Shown here: positions 17,651 through 25,055 of the stretch, piece by piece
Numbering within the stretch: the stretch's first letter is position 1
How the letters are laid out: each line of letters opens with the position of its first letter
Origin: Janthinobacterium agaricidamnosum NBRC 102515 = DSM 9628
Lineage (GTDB): Bacteria > Pseudomonadota > Gammaproteobacteria > Burkholderiales > Burkholderiaceae_D
Assembly: GCF_000723165.1 (NCBI RefSeq)
Contig: NZ_HG322949.1
Location: forward strand, 2,477,533-2,541,532
DNA: 64,000 nucleotides
Direction of reading: 5' to 3'
The notes under the pieces: model-generated
Databases searched by the model: none
Told to the model about the DNA's origin: nothing
The model's input: the letters and a program-made list of their open reading frames with translations, nothing else
Translations under genes and position numbers: made by a program

Positions 17651-19653
17651 TGCTAGACCATATTGACTTGACGAAGCTTATCTTCGGCCGTCTGAGCTGG
17701 GACGCGATTCCATTCCATGAGCCGATCCTGCTGGTGACATTCGCCATGGTGGCGCTGGGCGGCCTGGTGGTGCTCGGCCTGATGACTTACTACCGCCTGT
17801 GGGGCCCGTTGTGGCGCGACTGGATCACCAGTATCGACCATAAGAAAATCGGCATCATGTATATCGTGTTCGGCCTGATCATGTTGCTGCGCGGCTTTGC
17901 CGACGCGCTGATGATGCGCGCCCAGCAGGCGTTCGCCTTCGGCGGTTCGGAAGGCTTCCTGCCGCCGCACCATTACGACCAGATCTTCACCGCCCACGGC
18001 GTGATCATGATCTTCTTTGTCGCGATGCCGCTGGTGACCGGTTTGATGAACTACGTGGTGCCGCTGCAAATCGGCGCGCGCGACGTGGCTTTCCCATTCC
18101 TCAATAACTTCAGCTTCTGGATGAGTGCATTCGGCGGCGTGCTGGTGATGGCGTCGCTGTTCGTCGGCGAATTCGCCCGCACCGGCTGGCTGGCGTATCC
18201 GCCGCTGTCGGGCATCCTGGCCAGTCCGGATGTCGGGGTCGACTATTACATCTGGTCGCTGCAGATCGCCGGGGTAGGTACCTTGCTGTCCGGCGTCAAC
18301 CTGATCGCCACCATCGTCAAGATGCGCGCGCCAGGCATGACCATGATGAAAATGCCGGTCTTCACCTGGACCGCACTGTGCACCAACGTGCTGATCGTTG
18401 CCGCTTTCCCGGTCCTGACCGCGGTATTGGGCATGTTGTCGCTGGACCGTCTGGCCGGCACCAACTTCTTCACCAATGAACTGGGCGGCAACGCCATGAT
18501 GTACGTCAACCTGATCTGGATCTGGGGCCACCCTGAGGTCTACATCCTGGTGTTGCCGGCCTTCGGTATTTTCTCGGAAGTCGTGTCGACTTTCTGCAGC
18601 AAGCGCCTGTTCGGCTACACCTCGATGGTGTATGCGACCGTCGTGATCACCATCCTGTCCTACCTGGTCTGGCTGCATCACTTCTTCACCATGGGTTCCG
18701 GCGCCAGCGTCAACTCGTTCTTCGGCATTACCACGATGATTATCTCGATCCCGACCGGCGCGAAGATTTTCAACTGGCTGTTCACCATGTACCGCGGCCG
18801 CATCCGTTTCGAGCTGCCGATGATGTGGACCATCGCGTTCATGATCACCTTCGTGATCGGTGGCATGACCGGCGTGCTGCTGGCGGTGCCGCCAGCCGAC
18901 TTCGTGCTGCATAACAGCCTGTTCCTGATCGCCCACTTTCATAACGTGATTATCGGCGGCGTGGTGTTCGGCATGTTCGCCGGTATTAACTACTGGTTCC
19001 CGAAAGCCTTCGGCTTCAAGCTCGACGAATTCTGGGGCAAATGCTCGTTCTGGTTCTGGGTCATCGGTTTCTACGTTGCCTTCATGCCGCTGTACGTGCT
19101 GGGCTTGATGGGCGTGACCCGCCGCATGGGCCACTTCGCCGATCCTTCGCTGCAAATCTGGTTCCAGATCGCCGCGTTCGGCGCCGTCCTGATCGCCCTG
19201 GGCATCGCGTCGATGATCATGCAGTTCGCTGTCAGTATCAAGAACCGCAAGGCACTGCGCGACGTGACCGGCGACCCATGGGATGGCCGTACGCTGGAGT
19301 GGTCGACGTCGTCGCCTCCGCCAGACTATAATTTTGCCTTTACGCCAAAAGTGTATGACAACGATACCTGGGCGGATATGAAGAAAAACAACTATGTGCG
19401 TCCTGTGAAAGACTTCATGGCGATCCACATGCCGAAGAACACCGGCGCCGGTTTCATCATTTCCGCGCTGAGCGCCGCGGTCGGCTTCGCGCTGATCTGG
19501 CAAATGTGGCTGCCGGTAATCGCTGGTTTCATCGTCTTGATGGCGGCGATCATCATCCACACCTTTAATTACAAACGCGATTATTACATCTCTGCGGAAG
19601 ACGTTACCCGCACGGAAAATGAGCGCACTCGCTTGCTGGAAAGCCATGTCTGA
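17650..19653 (+). CDS. cyoB: Cytochrome bo3 ubiquinol oxidase subunit I
   Basis: 667 residues, the catalytic heme-copper subunit of the proton-pumping quinol oxidase. Heme and copper ligands are visible: [10 protein letters not shown] (low-spin heme His), [15 protein letters not shown] (CuB His and cross-linked Tyr), LHHFFTMG (two CuB His) and [10 protein letters not shown] (high- and low-spin heme His). The ATG overlaps the cyoA stop by one base. Length and the C-terminal extra helices match Cyo rather than aa3 enzymes. Confidence 0.96.
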   Translation: MLDHIDLTKLIFGRLSWDAIPFHEPILLVTFAMVALGGLVVLGLMTYYRLWGPLWRDWITSIDHKKIGIMYIVFGLIMLLRGFADALMMRAQQAFAFGGSEGFLPPHHYDQIFTAHGVIMIFFVAMPLVTGLMNYVVPLQIGARDVAFPFLNNFSFWMSAFGGVLVMASLFVGEFARTGWLAYPPLSGILASPDVGVDYYIWSLQIAGVGTLLSGVNLIATIVKMRAPGMTMMKMPVFTWTALCTNVLIVAAFPVLTAVLGMLSLDRLAGTNFFTNELGGNAMMYVNLIWIWGHPEVYILVLPAFGIFSEVVSTFCSKRLFGYTSMVYATVVITILSYLVWLHHFFTMGSGASVNSFFGITTMIISIPTGAKIFNWLFTMYRGRIRFELPMMWTIAFMITFVIGGMTGVLLAVPPADFVLHNSLFLIAHFHNVIIGGVVFGMFAGINYWFPKAFGFKLDEFWGKCSFWFWVIGFYVAFMPLYVLGLMGVTRRMGHFADPSLQIWFQIAAFGAVLIALGIASMIMQFAVSIKNRKALRDVTGDPWDGRTLEWSTSSPPPDYNFAFTPKVYDNDTWADMKKNNYVRPVKDFMAIHMPKNTGAGFIISALSAAVGFALIWQMWLPVIAGFIVLMAAIIIHTFNYKRDYYISAEDVTRTENERTRLLESHV

Positions 19654-20281
19654 GATCACCGCTAATAAAGCCGGCGCCCTGAGCGCCGACCCGAGCTCGC
19701 GTTTTTATGTACGCGAGCATCATCCGGAAAACGGCACCTTGCTGGGTTTCTGGCTGTACCTGATGAGCGATTGCCTGATCTTCGCCTGTCTGTTCGCCGT
19801 CTACGCCGTGCTGGGCCGCAACTATGCGGGCGGCCCGTCCGGCGCCGAACTGTTCGACCTGCCGCTGGTGGCGCTCAATACCGCGTTCCTGCTGGTATCG
19901 TCGATCACCTACGGTTTTGCGATGTTGTCGATGCAAGCGAAACACTTGCGCAGCACCATGGTCTGGCTGGCCATCACCGGCATCCTCGGCGCCTGCTTCC
20001 TGGGCCTGGAACTGTATGAGTTCAGCCACCTGATCCATGAAGGCGCGGGTCCGCAACGCAGCGGTTTCCTGACCTCGTTCTTCGCGCTGGTCGGCACCCA
20101 CGGCCTGCACGTGACGTTCGGTATCGTATGGCTGATCACCTTGATGGTGCAGTTGGGCAAGCATGGCTTGACCCCTGAAAACGGCCGCCGCCTGATGTGC
20201 CTGTCGATGTTCTGGCATTTCCTGGACGTGATCTGGATCGGCGTGTTCACCTTTGTTTACCTGATGGGAGTCTTGCCATGA
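19646..20281 (+). CDS. cyoC: Cytochrome bo3 ubiquinol oxidase subunit III
   Basis: 211 residues, five hydrophobic helices, typical Cyo[21 protein letters not shown] near the start, LGLELYEF in the middle and [12 protein letters not shown] later. The start at 19646 follows a GGAAAG site and overlaps cyoB by 8 bases. The subunit stabilises subunit I and influences proton uptake. Confidence 0.94.
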   Translation: MSEITANKAGALSADPSSRFYVREHHPENGTLLGFWLYLMSDCLIFACLFAVYAVLGRNYAGGPSGAELFDLPLVALNTAFLLVSSITYGFAMLSMQAKHLRSTMVWLAITGILGACFLGLELYEFSHLIHEGAGPQRSGFLTSFFALVGTHGLHVTFGIVWLITLMVQLGKHGLTPENGRRLMCLSMFWHFLDVIWIGVFTFVYLMGVLP

Positions 20282-20697
20282 GCGAGCATCATAATCATTC
20301 CGCTCATGATGGCCATGACCATCATGAGCACCACGAAACCCATGCCGACCATGGCAGCCTGAAGACGTACGCGATCGGTTTCGTCCTGTCGGTGATCTTG
20401 ACGGCGATCCCGTTCTGGATGGTGATGGGCAATGTGTTCAGCAAGTCGAGCACGGCCGGCCTGGTGTTGCTGGGTTTTGCCGCGGTGCAAATCGTGGTGC
20501 ACATGGTGTACTTCCTGCACATGAACACCAAGTCGGAAGGCGGCTGGTCGATGCTGGCCCTGATCTTCACGATCATGGTGGTGGTGATCAGCTTGTCCGG
20601 TTCGATCTGGGTCATGTATCACCTGAATCACAACATGATGCCTGGCATGATGCATGACGCTGCTCAGCAAATGCAAGACATGCGCACCATGCCATGA
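20278..20697 (+). CDS. cyoD: Cytochrome bo3 ubiquinol oxidase subunit IV
   Basis: 139 residues with three membrane helices (core GFVLSVILTAIPFWMVM, then VQIVVHMVYFLHM, then the last helix). The N-terminal 30 residues are unusually His-rich (about ten His), longer than in E. coli CyoD, and could bind metal. The start overlaps the cyoC stop by 4 bases and the stop overlaps the SURF1 gene start. Confidence 0.93.
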   Translation: MSEHHNHSAHDGHDHHEHHETHADHGSLKTYAIGFVLSVILTAIPFWMVMGNVFSKSSTAGLVLLGFAAVQIVVHMVYFLHMNTKSEGGWSMLALIFTIMVVVISLSGSIWVMYHLNHNMMPGMMHDAAQQMQDMRTMP

Positions 20698-21524
20698 TGA
20701 AGGCGCCGCGTAGCGAGGCGGGGGCGGGAAGCGAGTCTCGGCCGCGCCGACGCTCCGCGGCGCTGTCGTATACCCTGGTGATGTTGGCGGGGCTGGTGTT
20801 TGCCGGCTTCGTCGCACTGGGTTCCTGGCAAGTCAAGCGTCTGTTCTGGAAGCTTGACTTGATAGCACGGGTCGACCAGCGCGTGCATGCCGCACCGGTG
20901 GCCGTACCCGGTCCCGGGCGTTGGGCGGCAGTGACCGCCGACAGCGATGAATACCGCCATGTCAGCCTGGCCGGACATTTCCTCTACCAATTAACCACCC
21001 GGGTACAAGCCACCACCGAGCTGGGCGGCGGCTTTTGGCTGCTGACGCCGTTGTGCATGGCTGACGGTTATACGGTGCTGGTCAACCGCGGTTTTGTGCC
21101 GGGCGATATCGGCGCGCCGCCGAATGTTCCCCATCCGGTGGCAGGCAGCTGCGCGCAAGCGGCCGGGACCTTGGTATCTGCGCCGTTATCGACGATTTCC
21201 GGATTGCTGCGCATCAGCGAGCCGGGCGGCGCCTATCTGCGCCATAACGACCCGGCCAACAACCGCTGGTATTCGCGCGACGTGGCCGCCATCGCCAGCG
21301 CGCATCAGTTGACGCACGTGGCGCCGTATTTTGTCGACGCCGATGCGAAACAGGTGTCTGCCGGCGCGCCGGATGCGCCGACCGGCGGCCTGACCGTCAT
21401 TTCTTTTCATAATAATCACTTGGTGTATGCTTTGACTTGGTATGCTCTTGCCTTGATGATCGCCGGCGCCGTTTTTTGGGTGGTGCGCCAGGAGCGGCGG
21501 TCGCGACTTTCCGGCAAAGAGTAA
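20694..21524 (+). CDS. SURF1-family oxidase assembly protein
   Basis: 276 residues. The typical SURF1 layout is present: N-terminal helix (LVFAGFVALGSWQVKRLFWK), a large periplasmic domain with FWLLTPLCMADGYTVLVNRGFVP, and a C-terminal helix (LTWYALALMIAGAVFWVV). SURF1 proteins help insert heme in heme-copper oxidases. It overlaps cyoD by 4 bases, so in this organism it probably serves the bo3 oxidase. Confidence 0.88.
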   Translation: MMKAPRSEAGAGSESRPRRRSAALSYTLVMLAGLVFAGFVALGSWQVKRLFWKLDLIARVDQRVHAAPVAVPGPGRWAAVTADSDEYRHVSLAGHFLYQLTTRVQATTELGGGFWLLTPLCMADGYTVLVNRGFVPGDIGAPPNVPHPVAGSCAQAAGTLVSAPLSTISGLLRISEPGGAYLRHNDPANNRWYSRDVAAIASAHQLTHVAPYFVDADAKQVSAGAPDAPTGGLTVISFHNNHLVYALTWYALALMIAGAVFWVVRQERRSRLSGKE

Positions 21525-21538
21525 TCAAGAAAGCAACG

Positions 21539-22882
21539 ATGGCGCGTTTTAAAGAAACACCCGCCACGCCGTCAGGCGGGCGGGAAAAGCCGGGGGCGGT
21601 GCTGGAGCACGCCGCCGGCCACAAGAATATGCTGCAACTGATACAGTTGCGCTGGATCGCCGTACTCGGCCAGGTCAGCACGATCTTTGGCGTCAGCATC
21701 GGTTTCGGCGTGCCGTTGCCGCTGCCGCACATGCTGGAAGTGCTGGCGTGCCTGATCGCCTTCAATATCGCCAGCCAGCTGCGCTGGCACGAACGGCGCG
21801 TGGTCGCCAACCGCGAACTGTTCTTTGCGCTGCTGGTCGACGTGGCCAGCCTGACCGCGCAACTGTATTTGAGCGGCGGCACCACCAATCCATTTGCTTT
21901 CCTGTACCTGCTGCAAGTGATCCTCAGCGCGGTGCTGCTGGAAGCGTGGTCGACCTGGACCATCGTCGCCATCACCAGCGTGTGCCTGGGCGGACTGGCG
22001 CTGTTTTCCAAGCCGCTGGCCTTGCCGTTCGACCATGAGCGGGGATTTTCCAGCCTGTATGTGCAGGGCATGCTGATCTGTTTCATCTTGAACGCCTTGT
22101 TGCTGGTCACTTTTATTACCCGTATTTCCAGCAATTTGAAGGCGGGCGCCGCCAAGCTGGCGGGCTTGCGCCAGCGCGCCGCCGAAGAGGAACATATCGT
22201 CCGCATGGGTTTGCTCGCTTCGGGCGCCGCGCATGAACTGGGCACGCCGCTGGCGACGCTGGCGGTGATCCTCGGCGACTGGCGCCGCATGCCGGAATTC
22301 GCCAGCAATGCCGAATTGCTGGAAGAAATCAGCGAAATGCAAACTCAGTTGCAACGCTGCAAAAGCATCGTCAGCGGCATCTTGCTGTCGGCCGGCGAGG
22401 CGCGCGGCGAATCGTCGGTCAAGACCACCATCCATACCTTCCTCGACGAACTGGCCGACGAATGGCGCGCCAGCCGGCCGGTCGGGGCATTCAGCTACGA
22501 CAATTTGATCGAGCAAGACTTGCCGGTGGTATTCGATTCGGCGCTGAAGCAAATGATTTGCAATGTGCTCGACAATGCGCTGGAAGCGTCGCCTGAATGG
22601 CTGAGCATGGAAGCCCGCTGCGCCGGCGATGCGCTGCACCTGGTGATTACCGACGCCGGTCCCGGCTTTTCGTCCGATATATTGGAACATTTCGGCAAAC
22701 CCTATAATTCCAGCAAGGGCCGTCCCGGCGGCGGACTGGGACTATTTCTGGTCGTCAATGTTGCACGCACCCTGGGCGGCAACGTCCACGTGCGCAACCG
22801 GCCGCAGGGCGGGGCGGTGGTCGAACTGAGTTTGCCGCTGTCGGCCATTATCATCGAAGAGGAAGTACCGCATGCCATCTGA
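21539..22882 (+). CDS. regB: RegB/PrrB-type redox sensor histidine kinase
   Basis: 447 residues from ATG 21539, 14 bases after the SURF1 stop (AAGAAAG upstream). Six membrane segments are followed by kinase domains. The quinone-site heptapeptide GGTTNPF lies at 113-119, the H-box GAAHELGTPLATL has His232, and the redox-active Cys is kept in LQRCKSIV (Cys274, 42 residues after the His, as in RegB). ATP-binding boxes are NVLDNALEAS, DAGPGF and GGGLGLFLV. RegB monitors quinone redox state. Its placement behind a quinol oxidase operon suggests feedback control of respiration. Confidence 0.92.
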   Translation: MARFKETPATPSGGREKPGAVLEHAAGHKNMLQLIQLRWIAVLGQVSTIFGVSIGFGVPLPLPHMLEVLACLIAFNIASQLRWHERRVVANRELFFALLVDVASLTAQLYLSGGTTNPFAFLYLLQVILSAVLLEAWSTWTIVAITSVCLGGLALFSKPLALPFDHERGFSSLYVQGMLICFILNALLLVTFITRISSNLKAGAAKLAGLRQRAAEEEHIVRMGLLASGAAHELGTPLATLAVILGDWRRMPEFASNAELLEEISEMQTQLQRCKSIVSGILLSAGEARGESSVKTTIHTFLDELADEWRASRPVGAFSYDNLIEQDLPVVFDSALKQMICNVLDNALEASPEWLSMEARCAGDALHLVITDAGPGFSSDILEHFGKPYNSSKGRPGGGLGLFLVVNVARTLGGNVHVRNRPQGGAVVELSLPLSAIIIEEEVPHAI

Positions 22883-23408
22883 TCGTTTGCTGTTGATCAT
22901 CGAAGACGACGCCGCATTCGCGCGCACCCTCGGCCGCTCGTTCGAGCGGCGCGACTACCACGTATTGCTGGCCTCTAACCAGGAAGAGGCCAGCGCGATG
23001 CTGTTGCAGCATGCGCCGAAATATGCGGTGGTGGATTTGAAATTGAATGGCAATACTTCCGGGCTGGCTTGCGTGCAAATGCTGCACCAGTACGATCCGG
23101 AAATGCTGATCGTCGTGCTGACCGGTTTCGCCAGCATCAATACCGCGGTCGAGGCAATCAAGCTGGGCGCTTGCCAGTACCTGGCGAAACCGTCGAATAC
23201 CGACGATATCGAGGCCGCCTTCAAGCACGTGGCCGGCAGCAGCGAGATCGAACTGACCAACCGGGCCACGTCGATCAAGACGCTGGAGTGGGAACGGATC
23301 CACGCGACGCTGGCGGAAACCGATTTTAATATTTCAGAAACCGCGCGCCGGCTCGGCATGCATCGCCGCACCCTGGCGCGCAAGCTGGAGAAGCAGCGCG
23401 TTAAATAA
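22872..23408 (+). CDS. regA: RegA/PrrA-type response regulator
   Basis: 178 residues: a receiver domain with phospho-acceptor Asp55 in VVDLKL, acidic pair IIEDDA and Lys in YLAKPS, then a Fis-type HTH (FNISETARRLGMHRRTLARKL). This matches the very conserved RegA/ActR/PrrA family. It overlaps regB by 11 bases. Known targets in other proteobacteria include oxidase, photosynthesis and nitrogen genes; here cyo is the obvious candidate. Confidence 0.92.
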   Translation: MPSDRLLLIIEDDAAFARTLGRSFERRDYHVLLASNQEEASAMLLQHAPKYAVVDLKLNGNTSGLACVQMLHQYDPEMLIVVLTGFASINTAVEAIKLGACQYLAKPSNTDDIEAAFKHVAGSSEIELTNRATSIKTLEWERIHATLAETDFNISETARRLGMHRRTLARKLEKQRVK

Positions 23409-23412
23409 GAGC

Positions 23413-23511
23413 TCAAGCGTGCTGTGCTGTGGCCTTGGCGTCGATACGCCAGCTACTCATCAAGATGCGGTCGGCCAGCGCCAGGCTATTGTTGTACTGG
23501 CTATGGTTCAT
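23413..23511 (-). CDS. Possible 32-residue small protein downstream of the pirin gene
   Basis: A short ORF starting MNHSQYNNSLALADRI and ending KATAQHA. It lies 26 bases beyond the pirin stop on the same strand, with AAGAAAG about 8 bases before its ATG. Composition looks coding (amphipathic, no low complexity), but I recognise no family. It also fills the gap up to regA, so it may be a chance ORF. Confidence 0.28.
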   Translation of the reverse strand: MNHSQYNNSLALADRILMSSWRIDAKATAQHA

Positions 23512-23537
23512 GTGACAGGCTTTCTTGCTTGCTTGGA

Positions 23538-24359
23538 TTAAATGTTCAGGTCGCTGCGTATGTGTTCGATCCGCGCTTCGCCCTGGCGCAAGGCCGCGGC
23601 GCTGCTGTGCACCGAGTAGTAGCCCATCACCAGCTCATGCGGATGCCTGGCCGCCGAGCCAAGCACAAAGTCGGTGTCGCCGCTGGCGCTGAAGTGGAGC
23701 GGCGCGCTTGACTCTTCAAAGACGGCGATTTCTTCTTGTAAGGTAACGCCGGACACCTGCAAGGCGCCTTGCGCCAGCGCGACCCAGGCCACGTCATGGC
23801 CGGCCGGCGGCTGGTAGCTCCAGCGTTCGCCATCCTTCAGCGTCACATGCAGGTAATTGAGCGATGCGCGGGTGGCGATCAGGCTGTCCGCCGCGCCGTA
23901 GCTGCCGAGGATCACCCGCGCCGGACCGGCCGAGGGAATCTCGGCCGGGGCCAGGTAGCGGCTGTGGGCCGGGCCGTTTTCATCTTCCGGCGGCAAGGCC
24001 AGCCATAACTGGAAACCGCGCACGCGCTGGCCCGGCTTGACGCTGCCGCCATGCCACACGCCGCCGCCGGCCTGCATCCATTCGACGTCGCCGGCCGCCA
24101 GGCTGCCGCGGCCGCCGCTGGTATCGAGATAATCCATTTGCCCTGAGCGCACCAGCGTGACGGTGGCGATGCCGGAATGCGGATGCAAGCCATCGCCGCG
24201 CGCCGCATCGCCGGCCATGTCGAAATCGTCGAGGAAGATGAAAGGTTTGATATGCTGGCCCAGGTCGGACGGGCTCATCAAGCGGTTGAACCAGCCGTGG
24301 CGCCGGCCGCGCGAGCGGTACAGCACTTGCCGGACCGGGATGTTGGGGACTGCGCTCAT
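23538..24359 (-). CDS. Pirin-family protein
   Basis: 273 residues, bicupin fold. The N-terminal pirin box includes FIFLDDFDMAG, the metal-site HPHSGIATVTLV, and VEWMQAGGGVWHGG. The second cupin is shorter (SGDTDFVLGSAARHPHELVMGYYSVHS). GGAG stands 5 bases before the ATG at 24359; the frame extends further upstream without family signature. Pirins act as quercetinases or redox/transcription cofactors. It is divergent from a LysR pseudogene that probably once regulated it. Confidence 0.87.
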   Translation of the reverse strand: MSAVPNIPVRQVLYRSRGRRHGWFNRLMSPSDLGQHIKPFIFLDDFDMAGDAARGDGLHPHSGIATVTLVRSGQMDYLDTSGGRGSLAAGDVEWMQAGGGVWHGGSVKPGQRVRGFQLWLALPPEDENGPAHSRYLAPAEIPSAGPARVILGSYGAADSLIATRASLNYLHVTLKDGERWSYQPPAGHDVAWVALAQGALQVSGVTLQEEIAVFEESSAPLHFSASGDTDFVLGSAARHPHELVMGYYSVHSSAAALRQGEARIEHIRSDLNI

Positions 24360-24428
24360 CAAAGACTCCTGTTCGGAAAACGATGCAGTCATGGTAGCGG
24401 CTGGACTTCCATCGGGGAAGCCTATATA

Positions 24429-24449
24429 TTTAGATGGAATATATCTAAA
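24429..24449. promoter_or_regulatory. Operator-like inverted repeat between pirin and LysR pseudogene
   Basis: Perfect 7-base arms TTTAGAT and ATCTAAA are separated by 7 bases. They lie 10 bases before the ATG of the damaged LysR gene and 70 bases from the pirin start. The position and symmetry fit the autoregulatory site of the lost regulator. Confidence 0.5.
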
Positions 24450-24459
24450 GGATCGATAG

Positions 24460-24857
24460 ATGTTGGACGCCATGTCGATGGACCAGTTGCGTACCTTCAT
24501 CGCCGCAGCCGATGAAGGCAGTTTTTCCGCCGCCGGGCGCAAGCTGGGGCGGGCCCAGTCGGTGGTCAGCCAGACGCTGGCCAACCTGGAGCAGCAGATC
24601 GGCCTGGCGCTGTTTTGCCGCAAGGGCCGCTATCCGGCATTGACCGAGGCCGGCAAGGCGTTGTTGAGCGACGCCCGCGCGGCGGCCTCGGCTGGGGTTA
24701 TATGCCGCGCCATATGGTGGCCGACGACCTGGAGCGCGGCGCGCTGGTGCAACTCGACGTCGAAGCGCATCCCGGTATCGGCGCGGCGTTTTCGATGCAT
24801 GCGATTCACCGCAAGGATGCGCCGCCGGGGCCGGCGGGGCGCTGGTTTATCCAGTAA
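24460..24857 (+). pseudogene. LysR-family regulator with internal deletion and frameshift
   Basis: The N-terminal 75 or so codons are an intact LysR HTH domain (MDQLRTFIAAADEGSFSAAG, then SVVSQTLANLEQQIG, then LTEAGKALLSDARAA). From about 24690 the homologous reading continues in another frame with the normal LysR C-terminus (GLGWGYMPRHMVADDLERG, ending AGRWFIQ with stop at 24855-24857). About 150 residues of the effector domain are missing. The continuous frame would yield a 133-residue protein with a nonsense tail; a DNA-binding fragment could still be made. Confidence 0.85.
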
Positions 24858-24905
24858 TTGATACGGACCGATCAATATTCCAGCAAGTTTCCGTTGCAGG
24901 GAAAA

Positions 24906-24933
24906 GTGTAGCATATAGTCATTTATGCTACAC
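24906..24933. promoter_or_regulatory. 28-bp inverted repeat upstream of the TonB receptor
   Basis: Arms GTGTAGCATA and TATGCTACAC (10 of 10 paired) flank an 8-base spacer, 8 bases upstream of the Fur-like site and about 120 bases before the receptor start. No T-run follows, so an operator for a second regulator is more likely than a terminator. Confidence 0.5.
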
Positions 24934-24941
24934 ATCGAATT

Positions 24942-24960
24942 GCGAATGAGAATGATTCGT
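24942..24960 (+). promoter_or_regulatory. Fur-box-like site
   Basis: GCGAATGAGAATGATTCGT matches the 19-bp Fur consensus at about 12 positions, including the central AATGA-AAT-ATT core. It precedes a TonB receptor and a HemS-like gene, so iron repression of this pair is expected. Confidence 0.6.
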
Positions 24961-25055
24961 GTTAAAGTGTTGCGCATACGCCAGCAATCTTCCCTGTAGC
25001 ACTGTGTGCCAAAACGGGTTCAAGAGCCAGCCCCTCACTCTTAACCCGGATTATC

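Noticed and set aside
17653..19659. 668-codon open frame antisense to cyoB
   Set aside because: His/Asp/Gln-rich low-information translation, fully explained by cyoB codon usage on the other strand.
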